A stretch of DNA of 64,000 nt from contig NZ_ML660019.1 of NCBI RefSeq assembly GCF_007004645.1, positions 1,198,437-1,262,436 on the forward strand. Reading direction: 5' to 3'. The DNA is from Aliiroseovarius halocynthiae (GTDB lineage: Bacteria > Pseudomonadota > Alphaproteobacteria > Rhodobacterales > Rhodobacteraceae). Positions 19,353 through 28,127 of this stretch are shown piece after piece (position 1 is the first letter of the stretch; each line of letters starts with the position of its first letter). Made by a program: the position numbers and the translations under genes. The notes below the pieces were generated by a model. The model was not told the DNA's origin. It searched no databases and saw nothing but the letters and a program-made list of their open reading frames with translations.

Positions 19353-20150
19353 ATGAATGATATGACGAAAATCGAAAGGGCTATTGAGATGAACGATATG
19401 AAAATCTCGGCCAAAGGCGTGCAGGTCTATTACGGCGATACGCATGCAATCAAAGATGTCTCGGTGGAGATCGAAGACAAGACGGTCACCGCCTTTATCG
19501 GTCCCTCGGGCTGCGGGAAATCGACCTTCCTGCGCTGCTTGAACCGCATGAATGACACGATTGATATCTGCCGCGTTGAAGGAGACATCCTGCTGGACGG
19601 CGAAGACATCTATGACAAGCGTGTCGACCCGGTGCAGCTGCGTGCCAAAGTGGGGATGGTGTTTCAGAAACCCAACCCGTTCCCGAAGTCGATCTATGAC
19701 AACATCGCCTATGGTCCGCGCATCCACGGCTTGGCCAAGAACAAGGCGGAACTGGACGAGATCGTCGAGAAATCCCTGCGCCGCGGCGCCATCTGGGACG
19801 AAGTGAAAGACCGCCTGCATGCGCCGGGCACCGGTCTGTCCGGTGGTCAGCAACAGCGTCTGTGCATCGCGCGTGCCGTAGCGACCGAACCGGAAGTCCT
19901 GTTGATGGACGAACCATGTTCGGCCCTTGACCCAATCGCCACCGCGCAGGTCGAAGAACTGATTGATGAGCTGCGCCAAAGCTATTCGGTGGTGATCGTT
20001 ACCCACTCGATGCAGCAGGCCGCACGTGTCAGCCAGAAAACTGCCTTCTTCCACCTTGGAAATCTGGTCGAGTATGACGACACGACCAAGATCTTCACCA
20101 ACCCAGAAGACCCGCGCACTGAAAGCTACATCACCGGCCGTATCGGTTAA
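19353..20150 (+). CDS. pstB: phosphate ABC transporter ATP-binding protein PstB
   Basis: Cytosolic ATPase of the phosphate importer. The 265-aa protein has Walker [10 protein letters not shown] (residues 50-58), signature LSGGQQQR, and Walker [14 protein letters not shown], which is typical of PstB (SALDP). I use the ATG at 19353 just after pstA; in-frame ATGs at 19389 and 19398 (MKISAKGVQ) give N-termini closer to other PstB proteins, so the true start may be later. Part of the pst operon. Confidence 0.95.
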   Translation: MNDMTKIERAIEMNDMKISAKGVQVYYGDTHAIKDVSVEIEDKTVTAFIGPSGCGKSTFLRCLNRMNDTIDICRVEGDILLDGEDIYDKRVDPVQLRAKVGMVFQKPNPFPKSIYDNIAYGPRIHGLAKNKAELDEIVEKSLRRGAIWDEVKDRLHAPGTGLSGGQQQRLCIARAVATEPEVLLMDEPCSALDPIATAQVEELIDELRQSYSVVIVTHSMQQAARVSQKTAFFHLGNLVEYDDTTKIFTNPEDPRTESYITGRIG

Positions 20151-20176
20151 GCCCTTTCAAGGGCAGGAGAAAAGAC

Positions 20177-20908
20177 ATGATTGATCAACATATTGCATCC
20201 GCTTTCGACCGCGATCTGGAAGAAATTCAGGCCCATCTAATGAAGATGGGCGGCATGGTCGAGGACTCGATCCGCGAAGGTGCGAAGTCGCTAAAACGTC
20301 GTGACGAGGAACTGGCCGAGGAAGTCCGCCGCGCAGACAAGAAAATCGACTCCCTGGACATCCAAATTCAGGAAGAATGCGCACGCCTGATTGCGCTGCG
20401 CCAGCCGATTGCCTCGGATCTGCGCACAGTGCTGACCGTGATGAAAGTGGCCGCGAACCTTGAACGGATCGGTGACTATGCCAAGAACATGGCCAAACGG
20501 ACCACAGTTCTGGTGCATATGCAGCCGATCGATGGTGCCTCGGGCGCGATCAAGCGGATGGCCAGCGAAGTGGGTCAGATGTTGTCAGACGCACTGGATG
20601 CCTATATCCGTCGCGATGAAGAGCTTGCCCAAGACGTGCGTCACCGCGATCTGGAAGTGGACCAGATGTATAATGCACTGTTTCGCGAGTTCCTGACCTT
20701 CATGATGGAAGACCCGCGCAATATCTCGTCCTGTATGCATTTGCATTTCATCGCCAAAAACATCGAACGTATGGGCGATCATGTGACCTCGATTGCAGAT
20801 CAGGTGATTTATCTGGTCAGTGGTGAATTGCCTGACGAAGCCCGTCCGAAGGGCAACTCGGCCAATTATGAATTGCCAGAAGAGGGCACAGATGAGGCCG
20901 AAGCATGA
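20177..20908 (+). CDS. phoU: phosphate signalling protein PhoU
   Basis: Metal-binding all-helical protein that couples Pst transport to PhoR and represses PhoB at high phosphate. The 243-aa protein carries the two PhoU repeats (about residues 15-105 and 120-210), with ERIGDYAKNMAKR and ERMGDHVTSIADQ, the E/D-rich metal-binding motifs. A small hairpin GCCCTT/AAGGGC lies between pstB and its ribosome-binding site (GGAGAAAAG). It overlaps phoB by 4 nt. Confidence 0.96.
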   Translation: MIDQHIASAFDRDLEEIQAHLMKMGGMVEDSIREGAKSLKRRDEELAEEVRRADKKIDSLDIQIQEECARLIALRQPIASDLRTVLTVMKVAANLERIGDYAKNMAKRTTVLVHMQPIDGASGAIKRMASEVGQMLSDALDAYIRRDEELAQDVRHRDLEVDQMYNALFREFLTFMMEDPRNISSCMHLHFIAKNIERMGDHVTSIADQVIYLVSGELPDEARPKGNSANYELPEEGTDEAEA

Positions 20909-21594
20909 GCACAGACAAACCATGTGTTTTGCTGGTTGAAGATGAACCGGCACAACGTGAAATTCTACGATATAACCTGACCTCGGAAGGCTATGATGTG
21001 ACCTTAGCCGAAAACGGGGATGACGCACTTATTCTGGTGGATGAAGTCATGCCAGATCTGATTTTGCTGGATTGGATGCTGCCGGGTGTGTCAGGGATCG
21101 AGATCTGCCGGCGGGTTAAAAGTCGCAAGGAAACCCGTTCCATTCCAGTGATTATGCTATCTGCTCGGTCTGAAGAGGTGGACCGTGTGAGGGGCTTGGA
21201 AACCGGTGCGGATGACTATGTGGTCAAGCCATACTCGGTTGGCGAATTGATGGCCCGTATCCGCACGCAGTTGCGTAGGACGCGTCCTGTGTCTGTAGGG
21301 CAAAAGCTGGAATATACCGACATTGTGCTGGACGGCGAAAGTCACCGCGTTACACGTGCTGGCGAACCTGTGAGGCTGGGCCCGACTGAGTTCCGCTTGC
21401 TGACGACCTTGATGGAAAAGCCGGGTCGAGTTTGGAGCCGCGAACAACTTCTGGATCGGGTCTGGGGGCGTGACGTCTACGTCGACACCCGCACGGTTGA
21501 CGTTCATGTCGGGCGCCTGCGCAAGGCTCTGTGCCGAAATGGTGGTGATGATCCGCTGCGCACAGTGCGTGGCACGGGATATGCGTTGGGCTAA
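20905..21594 (+). CDS. phoB: phosphate-regulon response regulator PhoB
   Basis: DNA-binding activator of the phosphate-starvation regulon, phosphorylated by PhoR. The 229-aa protein has a receiver domain with the acidic pair Glu12-Asp13, phospho-accepting Asp56 (LLDWMLPG) and Lys108. The OmpR-type winged helix follows (about residues 130-228, GPTEFRLLTTLMEKPGRVWSR and VDVHVGRLRKAL). Start ATG overlaps the phoU stop (ATGA). Its likely site is the Pho box upstream of pstS. Last gene of the cluster; no obvious terminator follows. Confidence 0.96.
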   Translation: MSTDKPCVLLVEDEPAQREILRYNLTSEGYDVTLAENGDDALILVDEVMPDLILLDWMLPGVSGIEICRRVKSRKETRSIPVIMLSARSEEVDRVRGLETGADDYVVKPYSVGELMARIRTQLRRTRPVSVGQKLEYTDIVLDGESHRVTRAGEPVRLGPTEFRLLTTLMEKPGRVWSREQLLDRVWGRDVYVDTRTVDVHVGRLRKALCRNGGDDPLRTVRGTGYALG

Positions 21595-21770
21595 GTAAGC
21601 CTCGCGTGGTAAGATTGAGATAACAAAGAGAGAATCCGCCCAGCTATACAAGTGGTTTCTCTACATCCATGCTGCTGGTTTCATTCGGGAATGCTTCGCA
21701 GCGCCCTCTATACATACCGATACTGCCAAGAACAGAAACCAATTCCCAAGATGATAGTTGTGACGCCACT

Positions 21771-21819
21771 GGGATTCTTACGTTTGATTGGCATACACCG
21801 ATAACGGTTTTCGAGACCG
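21771..21819 (-). repeat. diverged copy of the tRNA-Ser(CGA) 3' half, likely attachment-site scar
   Basis: These 49 nt align without gaps to 23056-23104 of the tRNA-Ser gene (T-arm, variable arm and anticodon arm), with 38 of 49 positions matching by eye. The last 17 (21803-21819, AACGGTTTTCGAGACCG) are identical, which is the anticodon stem-loop. Similarity stops abruptly beyond the anticodon stem, toward the tRNA 5' half. This is the arrangement left when a mobile element integrates in a tRNA gene and displaces its 3' half, so I read it as the outer attachment site of a decayed element. Confidence 0.7.
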
Positions 21820-21848
21820 TTTGTGAGGTATCGTAAGATAGTTACATT

Positions 21849-22484
21849 TCAAGTAATTGGGGTTTGAAAGCTCGCGGCAGAAAGCGGATAGCCCCAGGGG
21901 CTTATGGTCGTGAAGACGTTATAGAGCAGATAGGTCGGGTCGGAGTTGTTCGGCGCATATTCCAGATAGATATCCGCCCCACCGATCTTGAAATAGCTGT
22001 CGTAATAGACGCCGTTGTCTTCGATCTCGATGTTTTCGATCACAAGCGCAGGATTGACTTCGGAGCGGAACGAGATCCGGTGCTCACCCAGTTTGGTGAA
22101 TCTGTCCTGATCTAGCTGAAGGAAATCCGACTTGTTCTGGTCATACTGTTTGAGCGCCGCAATCGCACTGTCCGCATTTCAGGGCGTTCCATCCGTGGAA
22201 TTCATCCCGCCCTGCAAAGTGACGGTATAGACCTTATCTGCATAGTCCCAGCCGCTGAACAACGGCGGACTCGGGTTGAAGTTTGCATCAGGCCGCACCG
22301 CAGGTTTGGCATTCTGGGCGGCTGGACGGCGCGTGGTGAATGTGAACTTATCCGTTTTGATACTGTAACGATCTGATTTTACAGCAACTGTCAGGGATGT
22401 TTCGGAAAACATCGGAGCAAGCGCCAGCGGCAGAGCCAGCGTCGCAGCCACAGCAATTTGACCGGTCTTGGTCAGGAATGTCAT
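21849..22484 (-). pseudogene. exported protein of unknown function interrupted by one in-frame TGA
   Basis: One continuous 212-codon frame, broken only by a TGA at 22179-22181. The first part (101 codons) has a signal peptide (residues 1-28) and ends GGMNSTDGTP. The continuation in the same frame begins NADSAIAALKQYDQNKSDF and runs to the stop at 21849 without further breaks. The second part is hydrophilic with beta-rich segments (VYYDSYFKIGGADIYLEYAP). No family is recognised. The single nonsense codon suggests recent inactivation or a sequencing error. It lies inside the proposed tRNA-Ser insertion scar. Confidence 0.65.
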
Positions 22485-22514
22485 GAGATTTGATCCTTGT
22501 GAGTTGATTTCGGT

Positions 22515-23032
22515 TTGGTCGAATTCAGCTCACAAACGGGCGCGCGGCGCATTGGATGTTCTGCTGATCTGCCCGGTGTGCAAATGGACCACCGCCATGG
22601 AAACAAAGCGGGAAGGGGCTTGATCCTCGTGAAATCAGAGCAAAAGCAGACGGACGCGCGTATAATCCGTGCTGAGCGCACCCAGTTAGACAAGAGAATT
22701 CAAGGACTGCAGGATCGGATCGTTGAAGCCGATAGCCTAGCGGTCATTGCGGCCTTAGAAAAACGGTTTGGAAAGATGGAGTGTGAGAAATTGACTTTGG
22801 ACGAGAAACGACAAAGTCAGAACACACCACCGCATAGCTTCGAGCGAATGTTCGAACACGCCATGCACTTTCCGGCAAACCCATGGAAACTCTAGAAAAG
22901 CGAGAACATGACCGCCCAGACAACCGTCCCGAGACTGGCCTTTGCAGATCATATTTCATATTCAAGAGACGGGGACTTCGAACGCCCCAAACCACCTTAC
23001 CGTTCAAGGTGTTAGCAGGGTTTGGTGGTTAG
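22515..23032 (+). pseudogene. remnant of a large serine recombinase (C-terminal part)
   Basis: The 3' part of the frame ending at 22895 encodes the coiled-coil tail typical of large serine recombinases in this group: LDKRIQGLQDRIVEADS, VIAALEKRFGKMECEKL, then FERMFEHAMHFPANPWKL. The next codon is TAG (22893-22895) where homologues, as I recall them, have Trp. The same frame continues with KSENMTAQTTVPRLAFADHI and, after a frameshift near 22985-22997, LPFKVLAG appears in another frame, the usual recombinase C-terminus. The catalytic N-terminal domain is absent, and the left limit of the remnant is unclear. It ends 10 nt before the tRNA-Ser gene. Confidence 0.72.
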
Positions 23033-23042
23033 AAAAGAAAAA

Positions 23043-23132
23043 TGGCGGAGAGACAGGGATTCGAACCCTGGGTGGGCTTGCACCCACAACGGTTTTCGAG
23101 ACCGCCCCGTTCGACCACTCCGGCACCTCTCC
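23043..23132 (-). tRNA. tRNA-Ser (CGA)
   Basis: A 90-nt gene with acceptor stem GGAGAGG/TCTCTCC, a D-arm, anticodon arm CGGTCTCGAAAACCG with anticodon CGA, a long variable arm GTGGGTGCAAGCCCAC, T-arm GGGTTCGAATCCC and encoded CCA. The long variable arm confirms class II serine type. A partial diverged copy of its 3' half lies at 21771-21819, marking it as an integration target. Confidence 0.96.
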
Positions 23133-23297
23133 GCGGGGGTCTGTGAAGGGGGAGATAGATTGACCGTGCAGCATGTGCAACCACTTTTTTCGCTATTTTT
23201 GAATTCTTGGAAAAATCGTGATCGCATTGCGCTTGGCAAGGTATCAGGGGGGCGCTACTCTAAGGCGATACTTTTGTTGGGAAATGTGCATAACATT

Positions 23298-24119
23298 ATG
23301 ATTGTAAGCAGAATTGCAAGCTTTGCAGCCGCCATTTTAGTGACTGCTACCAGCGCTTTGGCAAGCGACCAGGGTCAAATCCGGGACTTTCTAAAGATCA
23401 CTGGTTTTGATGTCGCCATTGAATCGATTCAATTGGGGGCAATGGCTGGACCTGGCCTGACAGGGGAAGATCCCGATGTATTTGGCCGCCAGTGGCAGGA
23501 TTTGGCTCGTGACGTGTTTGAGCCCTCGGCTATGGTAGATGATGCGGTCAAGATGCTATCTGCCGTGATGCCGCAGGAGGTTTTGGATCACGGGATCGAG
23601 TTTTATGAAAGCCCACTTGGTCAGCGGCTGGTTGAAGTCGAGAATGAAAGCCATTTAACCGATGACGAGGTGAAGTACACGGAAGGCGCCGAGATTGCTG
23701 CGGAATTGCTGGAAAGTGACGATCTGCGGCTGCAGCTTTACAAAGCCATGGGGGATGCCATCGGCTCGACCGATGTTGCGATCCGTTCGTTGATCGAAAT
23801 TCAAGTTCGGTATCTGATGGCAGCCATGTCTGTGGGTGCCAGCGATTTGGAGCTGGACGAAAGTGATCTGCGTGCCATTCTTCAAAGCCAATCAGATATC
23901 ATGCGGGATGGGATTGAGGAAAACTCGTTGGTCGCAAATGCATATGCCTATCGTATGATCGACGAGGCCGACTTGATTGACTACCTAGCCGCACTTCAGG
24001 ATCCGCGTATGGGGCAAGTTTATGAAATCTTGAACGCAGTCCAGTTCGAAATTATGGCGAACCGCTATGAAGCGATGGCGAGCCGATTGGACAAGCTCAC
24101 CCCCGAGACCGAGTTGTGA
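23298..24119 (+). CDS. exported DUF2059-type protein (first of a pair)
   Basis: The 273-aa protein has a signal peptide (about residues 1-22, ending ALA); the rest is helical and acidic. The segment VMPQEVLDHGIEFYESPLGQRLVEVE resembles the DUF2059 core (helix, then FY.SP.G). Start ATG at 23298; the frame is open upstream to 23022, through the tRNA, which is not coding. Its stop overlaps the GTG start of a paralogue by 4 nt (GTGA), so the pair is probably co-translated. Expected location is the periplasm. Function unknown. Confidence 0.8.
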   Translation: MIVSRIASFAAAILVTATSALASDQGQIRDFLKITGFDVAIESIQLGAMAGPGLTGEDPDVFGRQWQDLARDVFEPSAMVDDAVKMLSAVMPQEVLDHGIEFYESPLGQRLVEVENESHLTDDEVKYTEGAEIAAELLESDDLRLQLYKAMGDAIGSTDVAIRSLIEIQVRYLMAAMSVGASDLELDESDLRAILQSQSDIMRDGIEENSLVANAYAYRMIDEADLIDYLAALQDPRMGQVYEILNAVQFEIMANRYEAMASRLDKLTPETEL

Positions 24120-25006
24120 TTGGTCGTCTGAACAGTCTCTATGGTGCCGGAGTGGCGCTTGCTCTGACATTTGGGGCGGGTGTGGCGTGTGCGACCGATG
24201 TCGCACAAGGGCTGCGCTTTGTGTCGGGGCAGGTGCAGCCGGGCAAACAGCAAAGTGTTGAAGAACTTTGGCGCCTTTTGGCTATGCCTGAGATGGTTTC
24301 GATTCTCCATGATGAAGGTGTGTCTATGGCATTGGATGCCGACGTTGATCTTCTTGGCCACGAAGGTGGACAGCGGTGGAATGCTGCGGTTCAGGCCATC
24401 TATGACGAAAGCACATTGTCTGAAGAAGTGCATGCGGCGTTTGAACAGCATTTCACCGCACTTGATCTGCCTGTGCTTTGTTCATTCTACAAAGATGACG
24501 AAATCCAGTTAATTATTGCCAAGGAAGTCGCCGCACGGCGCGCTTTTATGGATTTGGAGTTTGAGCAAGTCGCGCGTGAACGGTGGTTGCGCGGTGAAAA
24601 CTCGGATCAACTGGATGATATGATCCGGGATCATGTCGAGCAAAATGACCTGATCGAACTGAACGTGATGGGCGCGCTCAACTCGAATTATGCATTTCTC
24701 AGCGCACTTAGCCAAAGCCTTCCTGACGAAGTAGGACACATGACCGAGCACGAAATTCTTGCTCAGGTCTGGACGCAAGAGGTTGATATCCGCGGTGATA
24801 CAACGGAATGGATGTATGCATTTCTTCATACAGCATACGAGGATGTCGATCCGGTCTCGTTGGAGCGTTATGTGACATTTTCCGCGTCCCCAAGCGGCAG
24901 AGCGCTGAATACAGCGTTGTTTGCTGCATTTGATTCTGTTTATTTACGCCTTTCCAGTGACTTGGGGCGATTGGCCGGGAAGATGGGGCAAGAGGAAGAA
25001 CTGTAA
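24116..25006 (+). CDS. exported DUF2059-type protein (second of a pair)
   Basis: The 296-aa protein has a signal peptide (about residues 1-27) and a helical mature part similar in layout to the preceding product, including TALDLPVLCSFYKDDEIQLII and YVTFSASPSGRALNTALF, the latter resembling the (Y/F)..SP.G segment of DUF2059. The start is GTG, overlapping the stop of the upstream gene. The pair looks like an old tandem duplication that has diverged strongly. Convergent with the sulfotransferase gene, 3 nt away. Function unknown. Confidence 0.78.
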   Translation: MIGRLNSLYGAGVALALTFGAGVACATDVAQGLRFVSGQVQPGKQQSVEELWRLLAMPEMVSILHDEGVSMALDADVDLLGHEGGQRWNAAVQAIYDESTLSEEVHAAFEQHFTALDLPVLCSFYKDDEIQLIIAKEVAARRAFMDLEFEQVARERWLRGENSDQLDDMIRDHVEQNDLIELNVMGALNSNYAFLSALSQSLPDEVGHMTEHEILAQVWTQEVDIRGDTTEWMYAFLHTAYEDVDPVSLERYVTFSASPSGRALNTALFAAFDSVYLRLSSDLGRLAGKMGQEEEL

Positions 25007-25009
25007 ATT

Positions 25010-27163
25010 TTACGCGCCGTCGATGGTTTTCAGCCCGTCCAGCAGCTCGCTCAGGTGCTTGGCATAGGGCTCCCATTTTCCGACCGAGCTTTTGTAAAGC
25101 GGCTGGCGCACCTGCGCGACGGACAGAGTTTTCACGTCGCGTTTGGTCTTGTGGAAGTCCAGACAGGCGTCTTCCCATTCTAGATCGCAAAACTGTAGAA
25201 GCTTACGGATCTCGGTTTCGGGATTCTCCACCAGATCTTCGTATGAGATCTCGTAGATCCGATCAGGCGCCAGTTCGCGCCACAGGTCCAGATACTCAGT
25301 ATACAGACGATAGGTCTGGACCAGAGCTGCCTGTGAGTTGCTATAGCGATGCAGTCCGGGCAGGAAGCGGTTCTTGAAGATCGACCACAGATTGTCCCGT
25401 GGATCACGGCGCAGCGCGACGATCTTGGCTTTTGGCATAGCCAGCCACACCAGCGGTGCGATCTGATAGGTCGAGATGGTTTTATCAGTGATCCTGTCTG
25501 CGCCCGGCAGGCGGGTGTCAATCGCGTCTTGATAGCTTCGCCCCAGCTCTTCGAATTGTGCATCGGTCATATCACTGATGGTGCCGCCAGCGCGCGCCAC
25601 TTGTGCCACCTGTTCGAAGCCCAGAGGGTGGAAGACGCCCAGTTCGTCGCCACCAGTGACGGTCGAGTGGCTGGCCAATATTTGTTCAACCAACGTGGTG
25701 CCCGAGCGGGGCAGGCCCGTAATGAAAATGGTGCTGTTCTGTGCATAGCCGCAGGTGCCGATCCGCGATGCGTCGAACCCTTTCAGGAAGGCCGTAAAAC
25801 GATCGAAATCACCTTGCTCTTTCGTTGCATCATGTGGATAGAGCGTCGACATCAGTTCATTCGCGCGTGACAGATAGGTCCACGCAGCCTCGGCGTCATT
25901 TTGGTCTTCCATGACCTTCACTAGCCCGTACCCCAGATCGATGCGTGCGTCGTCTGGCAGGTCCGGGCGCTCCCACAGGGTCTTCATCTCGTCAATGATT
26001 GGGTCGTCAGTGGACAGCTTTCGTCCCTGTGTGATCATCCGATAGATGCCGCCTGATTTCACACCGCGCGCAACGGCGCCACGAAGTACCTTCTCGGCTG
26101 CGTCGAAGTCTCCGCTTTGTTGATAAAGATTTGCGGCCATGGTGATGACACGCAAGTGATCGGGGTCGGCCTCGAGCGCACGTCCAATTACGTCTCTGGA
26201 TGCGTCCAGATTTCCCAGAATCTTCTCGGCCATCGCGCGTAGGGCCAGTATTTCCCCGGTGGGCGCGGCCTGTGCAGCCAGTGCGTCCAGATCTTCCAAT
26301 GTACCGGCTGCGTCTTCCAGAGTCAGGCGCGCCTGTGCTCGGGTGAATAGACCGGCAGTATTGTGGGGGGACTGCTTTAGAAGGGCGTCCAGACAAGCGA
26401 TAGCGTCTTGCGGCGCGTTGATGTCGGTATAGACCCTGCCCAGATTACCCAGAACAATCGGATTGTTCGGGATGATGCGACGGGCCTGCTCCAGCACTGT
26501 GCGGGCCTCGGCCCGGCGAGACTGCGCAGCCAGAAACTGGCCATATTGCGCCAGTGCCTCACCATAGTCCGGGTCCGCGGCGAGTGCGGTTTTGAAGGCC
26601 GCCTCAGCGGGCTCGGATTTTCCCAACGCAGCCAAGGCAACTCCGTAGATCATCGAGACAGCTTCATTCGGGCCGCGGGTAAGAAGGGACTGGGCTTGTT
26701 TTTCCGCGTCAAGCGCTCGCCCCGTGTTTATGAGGGCCGTCAGAGCTTCGATTTCGGACTTGGTGGCCGTCTTGCTGACACGCGATGTCTTGGTGCCCGA
26801 ACCTTTCAGAAGCCCATTGAATTTTTTCCGTTCGGCAGCCGGGAGGTTGGCCGACTTCAGTTGTTTGGCCACCTTCGAGCGCACGGATGCCTCTTGTCCA
26901 AGCGCCAGCGTAACATAAGCGCGCCAGACTGCAGGTTCTGCTGGGGCAAGCTTGGCGGCCTTTTCATAGGCTTCCAGAGCTTTGTCAATGCGCCCCATCT
27001 GCTGCTGGATCTGTGCGATCTGAAAGGGCACTTCGCCGCGAGAGGGTGCCATGGTTTGTATCTGCGCCAGTATTTTCAACGCCTCATCGGGCTTTCCAGA
27101 TTGCGCCAACTGGCCTGCGCGCCGAAAAAGGGTTGGGATCTGGTTCGAGTTCAAAGGCAGCAT
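25010..27163 (-). CDS. TPR-repeat sulfotransferase
   Basis: The 717-aa fusion has an N-terminal half (about residues 1-420) made of tetratricopeptide repeats (for example FQIAQIQQQMGRIDKALEAYEKA and VLGNLGRVYTDINAPQDAIA). The C-terminal half is a PAPS-dependent sulfotransferase with the 5'-phosphosulfate loop TGLPRSGTTLVEQILASH near residues 479-496 and the 3'-phosphate region ALRRDPRDNLWSIF. No signal peptide, so it is cytosolic. The TPR part may select a protein or polymer acceptor, which is inference. It is monocistronic in this window; the rplU gene is divergent, about 300 nt upstream. Confidence 0.92.
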   Translation of the reverse strand: MLPLNSNQIPTLFRRAGQLAQSGKPDEALKILAQIQTMAPSRGEVPFQIAQIQQQMGRIDKALEAYEKAAKLAPAEPAVWRAYVTLALGQEASVRSKVAKQLKSANLPAAERKKFNGLLKGSGTKTSRVSKTATKSEIEALTALINTGRALDAEKQAQSLLTRGPNEAVSMIYGVALAALGKSEPAEAAFKTALAADPDYGEALAQYGQFLAAQSRRAEARTVLEQARRIIPNNPIVLGNLGRVYTDINAPQDAIACLDALLKQSPHNTAGLFTRAQARLTLEDAAGTLEDLDALAAQAAPTGEILALRAMAEKILGNLDASRDVIGRALEADPDHLRVITMAANLYQQSGDFDAAEKVLRGAVARGVKSGGIYRMITQGRKLSTDDPIIDEMKTLWERPDLPDDARIDLGYGLVKVMEDQNDAEAAWTYLSRANELMSTLYPHDATKEQGDFDRFTAFLKGFDASRIGTCGYAQNSTIFITGLPRSGTTLVEQILASHSTVTGGDELGVFHPLGFEQVAQVARAGGTISDMTDAQFEELGRSYQDAIDTRLPGADRITDKTISTYQIAPLVWLAMPKAKIVALRRDPRDNLWSIFKNRFLPGLHRYSNSQAALVQTYRLYTEYLDLWRELAPDRIYEISYEDLVENPETEIRKLLQFCDLEWEDACLDFHKTKRDVKTLSVAQVRQPLYKSSVGKWEPYAKHLSELLDGLKTIDGA

Positions 27164-27464
27164 AGCGGATCCGTTCAGACTGGAGCTTTCTTATGCTCTT
27201 GGCTACTGTGCTGGAAAGCCAGCCGCAAGACCTTGCCGTTATACGTGCGAATATGCGCTGCGCGTGCGCTTAAAAGCCTTGACTTTAAGACCAATCCGCC
27301 CGATAAGCCGCAATTCCTGCCGGGATTTTCCTGTGTGGGGATTGAAAACTATGTCCAAAACGTGAGTGGCGGGCGCGCAGTTCGAGGCAATGGAAGGGAT
27401 GGGCCCTTCGACAAACACCAGAGCAATCTGGGGCCATAGGACGCGGATTATGAAGGAAGATCAA

Positions 27465-28106
27465 ATGTTTGCGGTTCTGAAAACCGGCGGCAAGCAGTAT
27501 AAGGTCCAAGCTGGCGACGTTCTGCGCGTTGAAAAGCTGGCGGCCGATGCTGGCGAAACAGTCCAGTTCAACGAGATTCTGATGGTCGGCTCGACTGTTG
27601 GTGCCCCCACCGTCGCAGGTGCTGGCGTCCAGGCAGAAGTCATCGACCAGATCAAAGGCGAAAAAGTCATTCACTTCGTGAAGCGTCGCCGTAAGCACAG
27701 CTCGAAGCGCACCAAGGGTCACCGTCAGCAACTGACGCTCTTGCGCGTGACCGACATCCTGGAAAAGGGTGCCGACAAGTCGGGCGTGAAAGCTGCAATC
27801 GGTGCAGGTTCGGTATCGGGTGCTGCTGTTGCAGCTGCCGCTCCGGCCAAAGCGCCCGCGAAGAAAGCAGCTCCGAAGAAAGCCGCTAAAGCAGAAGCAC
27901 CCGCCGGTGCTGACGATCTGAAAAAGCTGTCGGGCGTTGGCCCCGCACTTGAGAAGAAACTGCTGGCAGCTGGCGTCACCACTTTCGCGCAGATCGCCGC
28001 TTGGGGCGAAGCTGATATTGCCGAGTTCGACGAGAAACTGTCGTTCAAAGGCCGTATCGAGCGTGAAGGCTGGGTAGAGCAGGCCAAAGAATTGGCCAAA
28101 GGCTAA
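27465..28106 (+). CDS. rplU: ribosomal protein L21 with C-terminal helix-hairpin-helix extension
   Basis: Residues 1-103 are standard bL21 ([15 protein letters not shown]... to [11 protein letters not shown]), a 50S protein that contacts 23S rRNA. The protein continues to 213 aa, about twice the E. coli length. A linker rich in Ala, Lys and Pro (about 120-148) is followed by a helix-hairpin-helix-like module: [21 protein letters not shown], then [19 protein letters not shown] and [19 protein letters not shown] closely similar module ends NuoE in related bacteria, as I recall. ATG at 27465 with AAGGAAG upstream. First gene of a run with rpmA. Confidence 0.95.
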   Translation: MFAVLKTGGKQYKVQAGDVLRVEKLAADAGETVQFNEILMVGSTVGAPTVAGAGVQAEVIDQIKGEKVIHFVKRRRKHSSKRTKGHRQQLTLLRVTDILEKGADKSGVKAAIGAGSVSGAAVAAAAPAKAPAKKAAPKKAAKAEAPAGADDLKKLSGVGPALEKKLLAAGVTTFAQIAAWGEADIAEFDEKLSFKGRIEREGWVEQAKELAKG

Positions 28107-28127
28107 GAAGAGCTAAGGAGAGATAGC

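Noticed and set aside
21595-21770. Hidden gene between phoB and the tRNA-Ser scar
   Set aside because: Frames are short and unlike their neighbours; nothing recognisable was found.
22179-22181. Selenocysteine at the in-frame TGA of the exported protein
   Set aside because: No selenoprotein family resemblance and no convincing hairpin just after the TGA; nonsense mutation is simpler.
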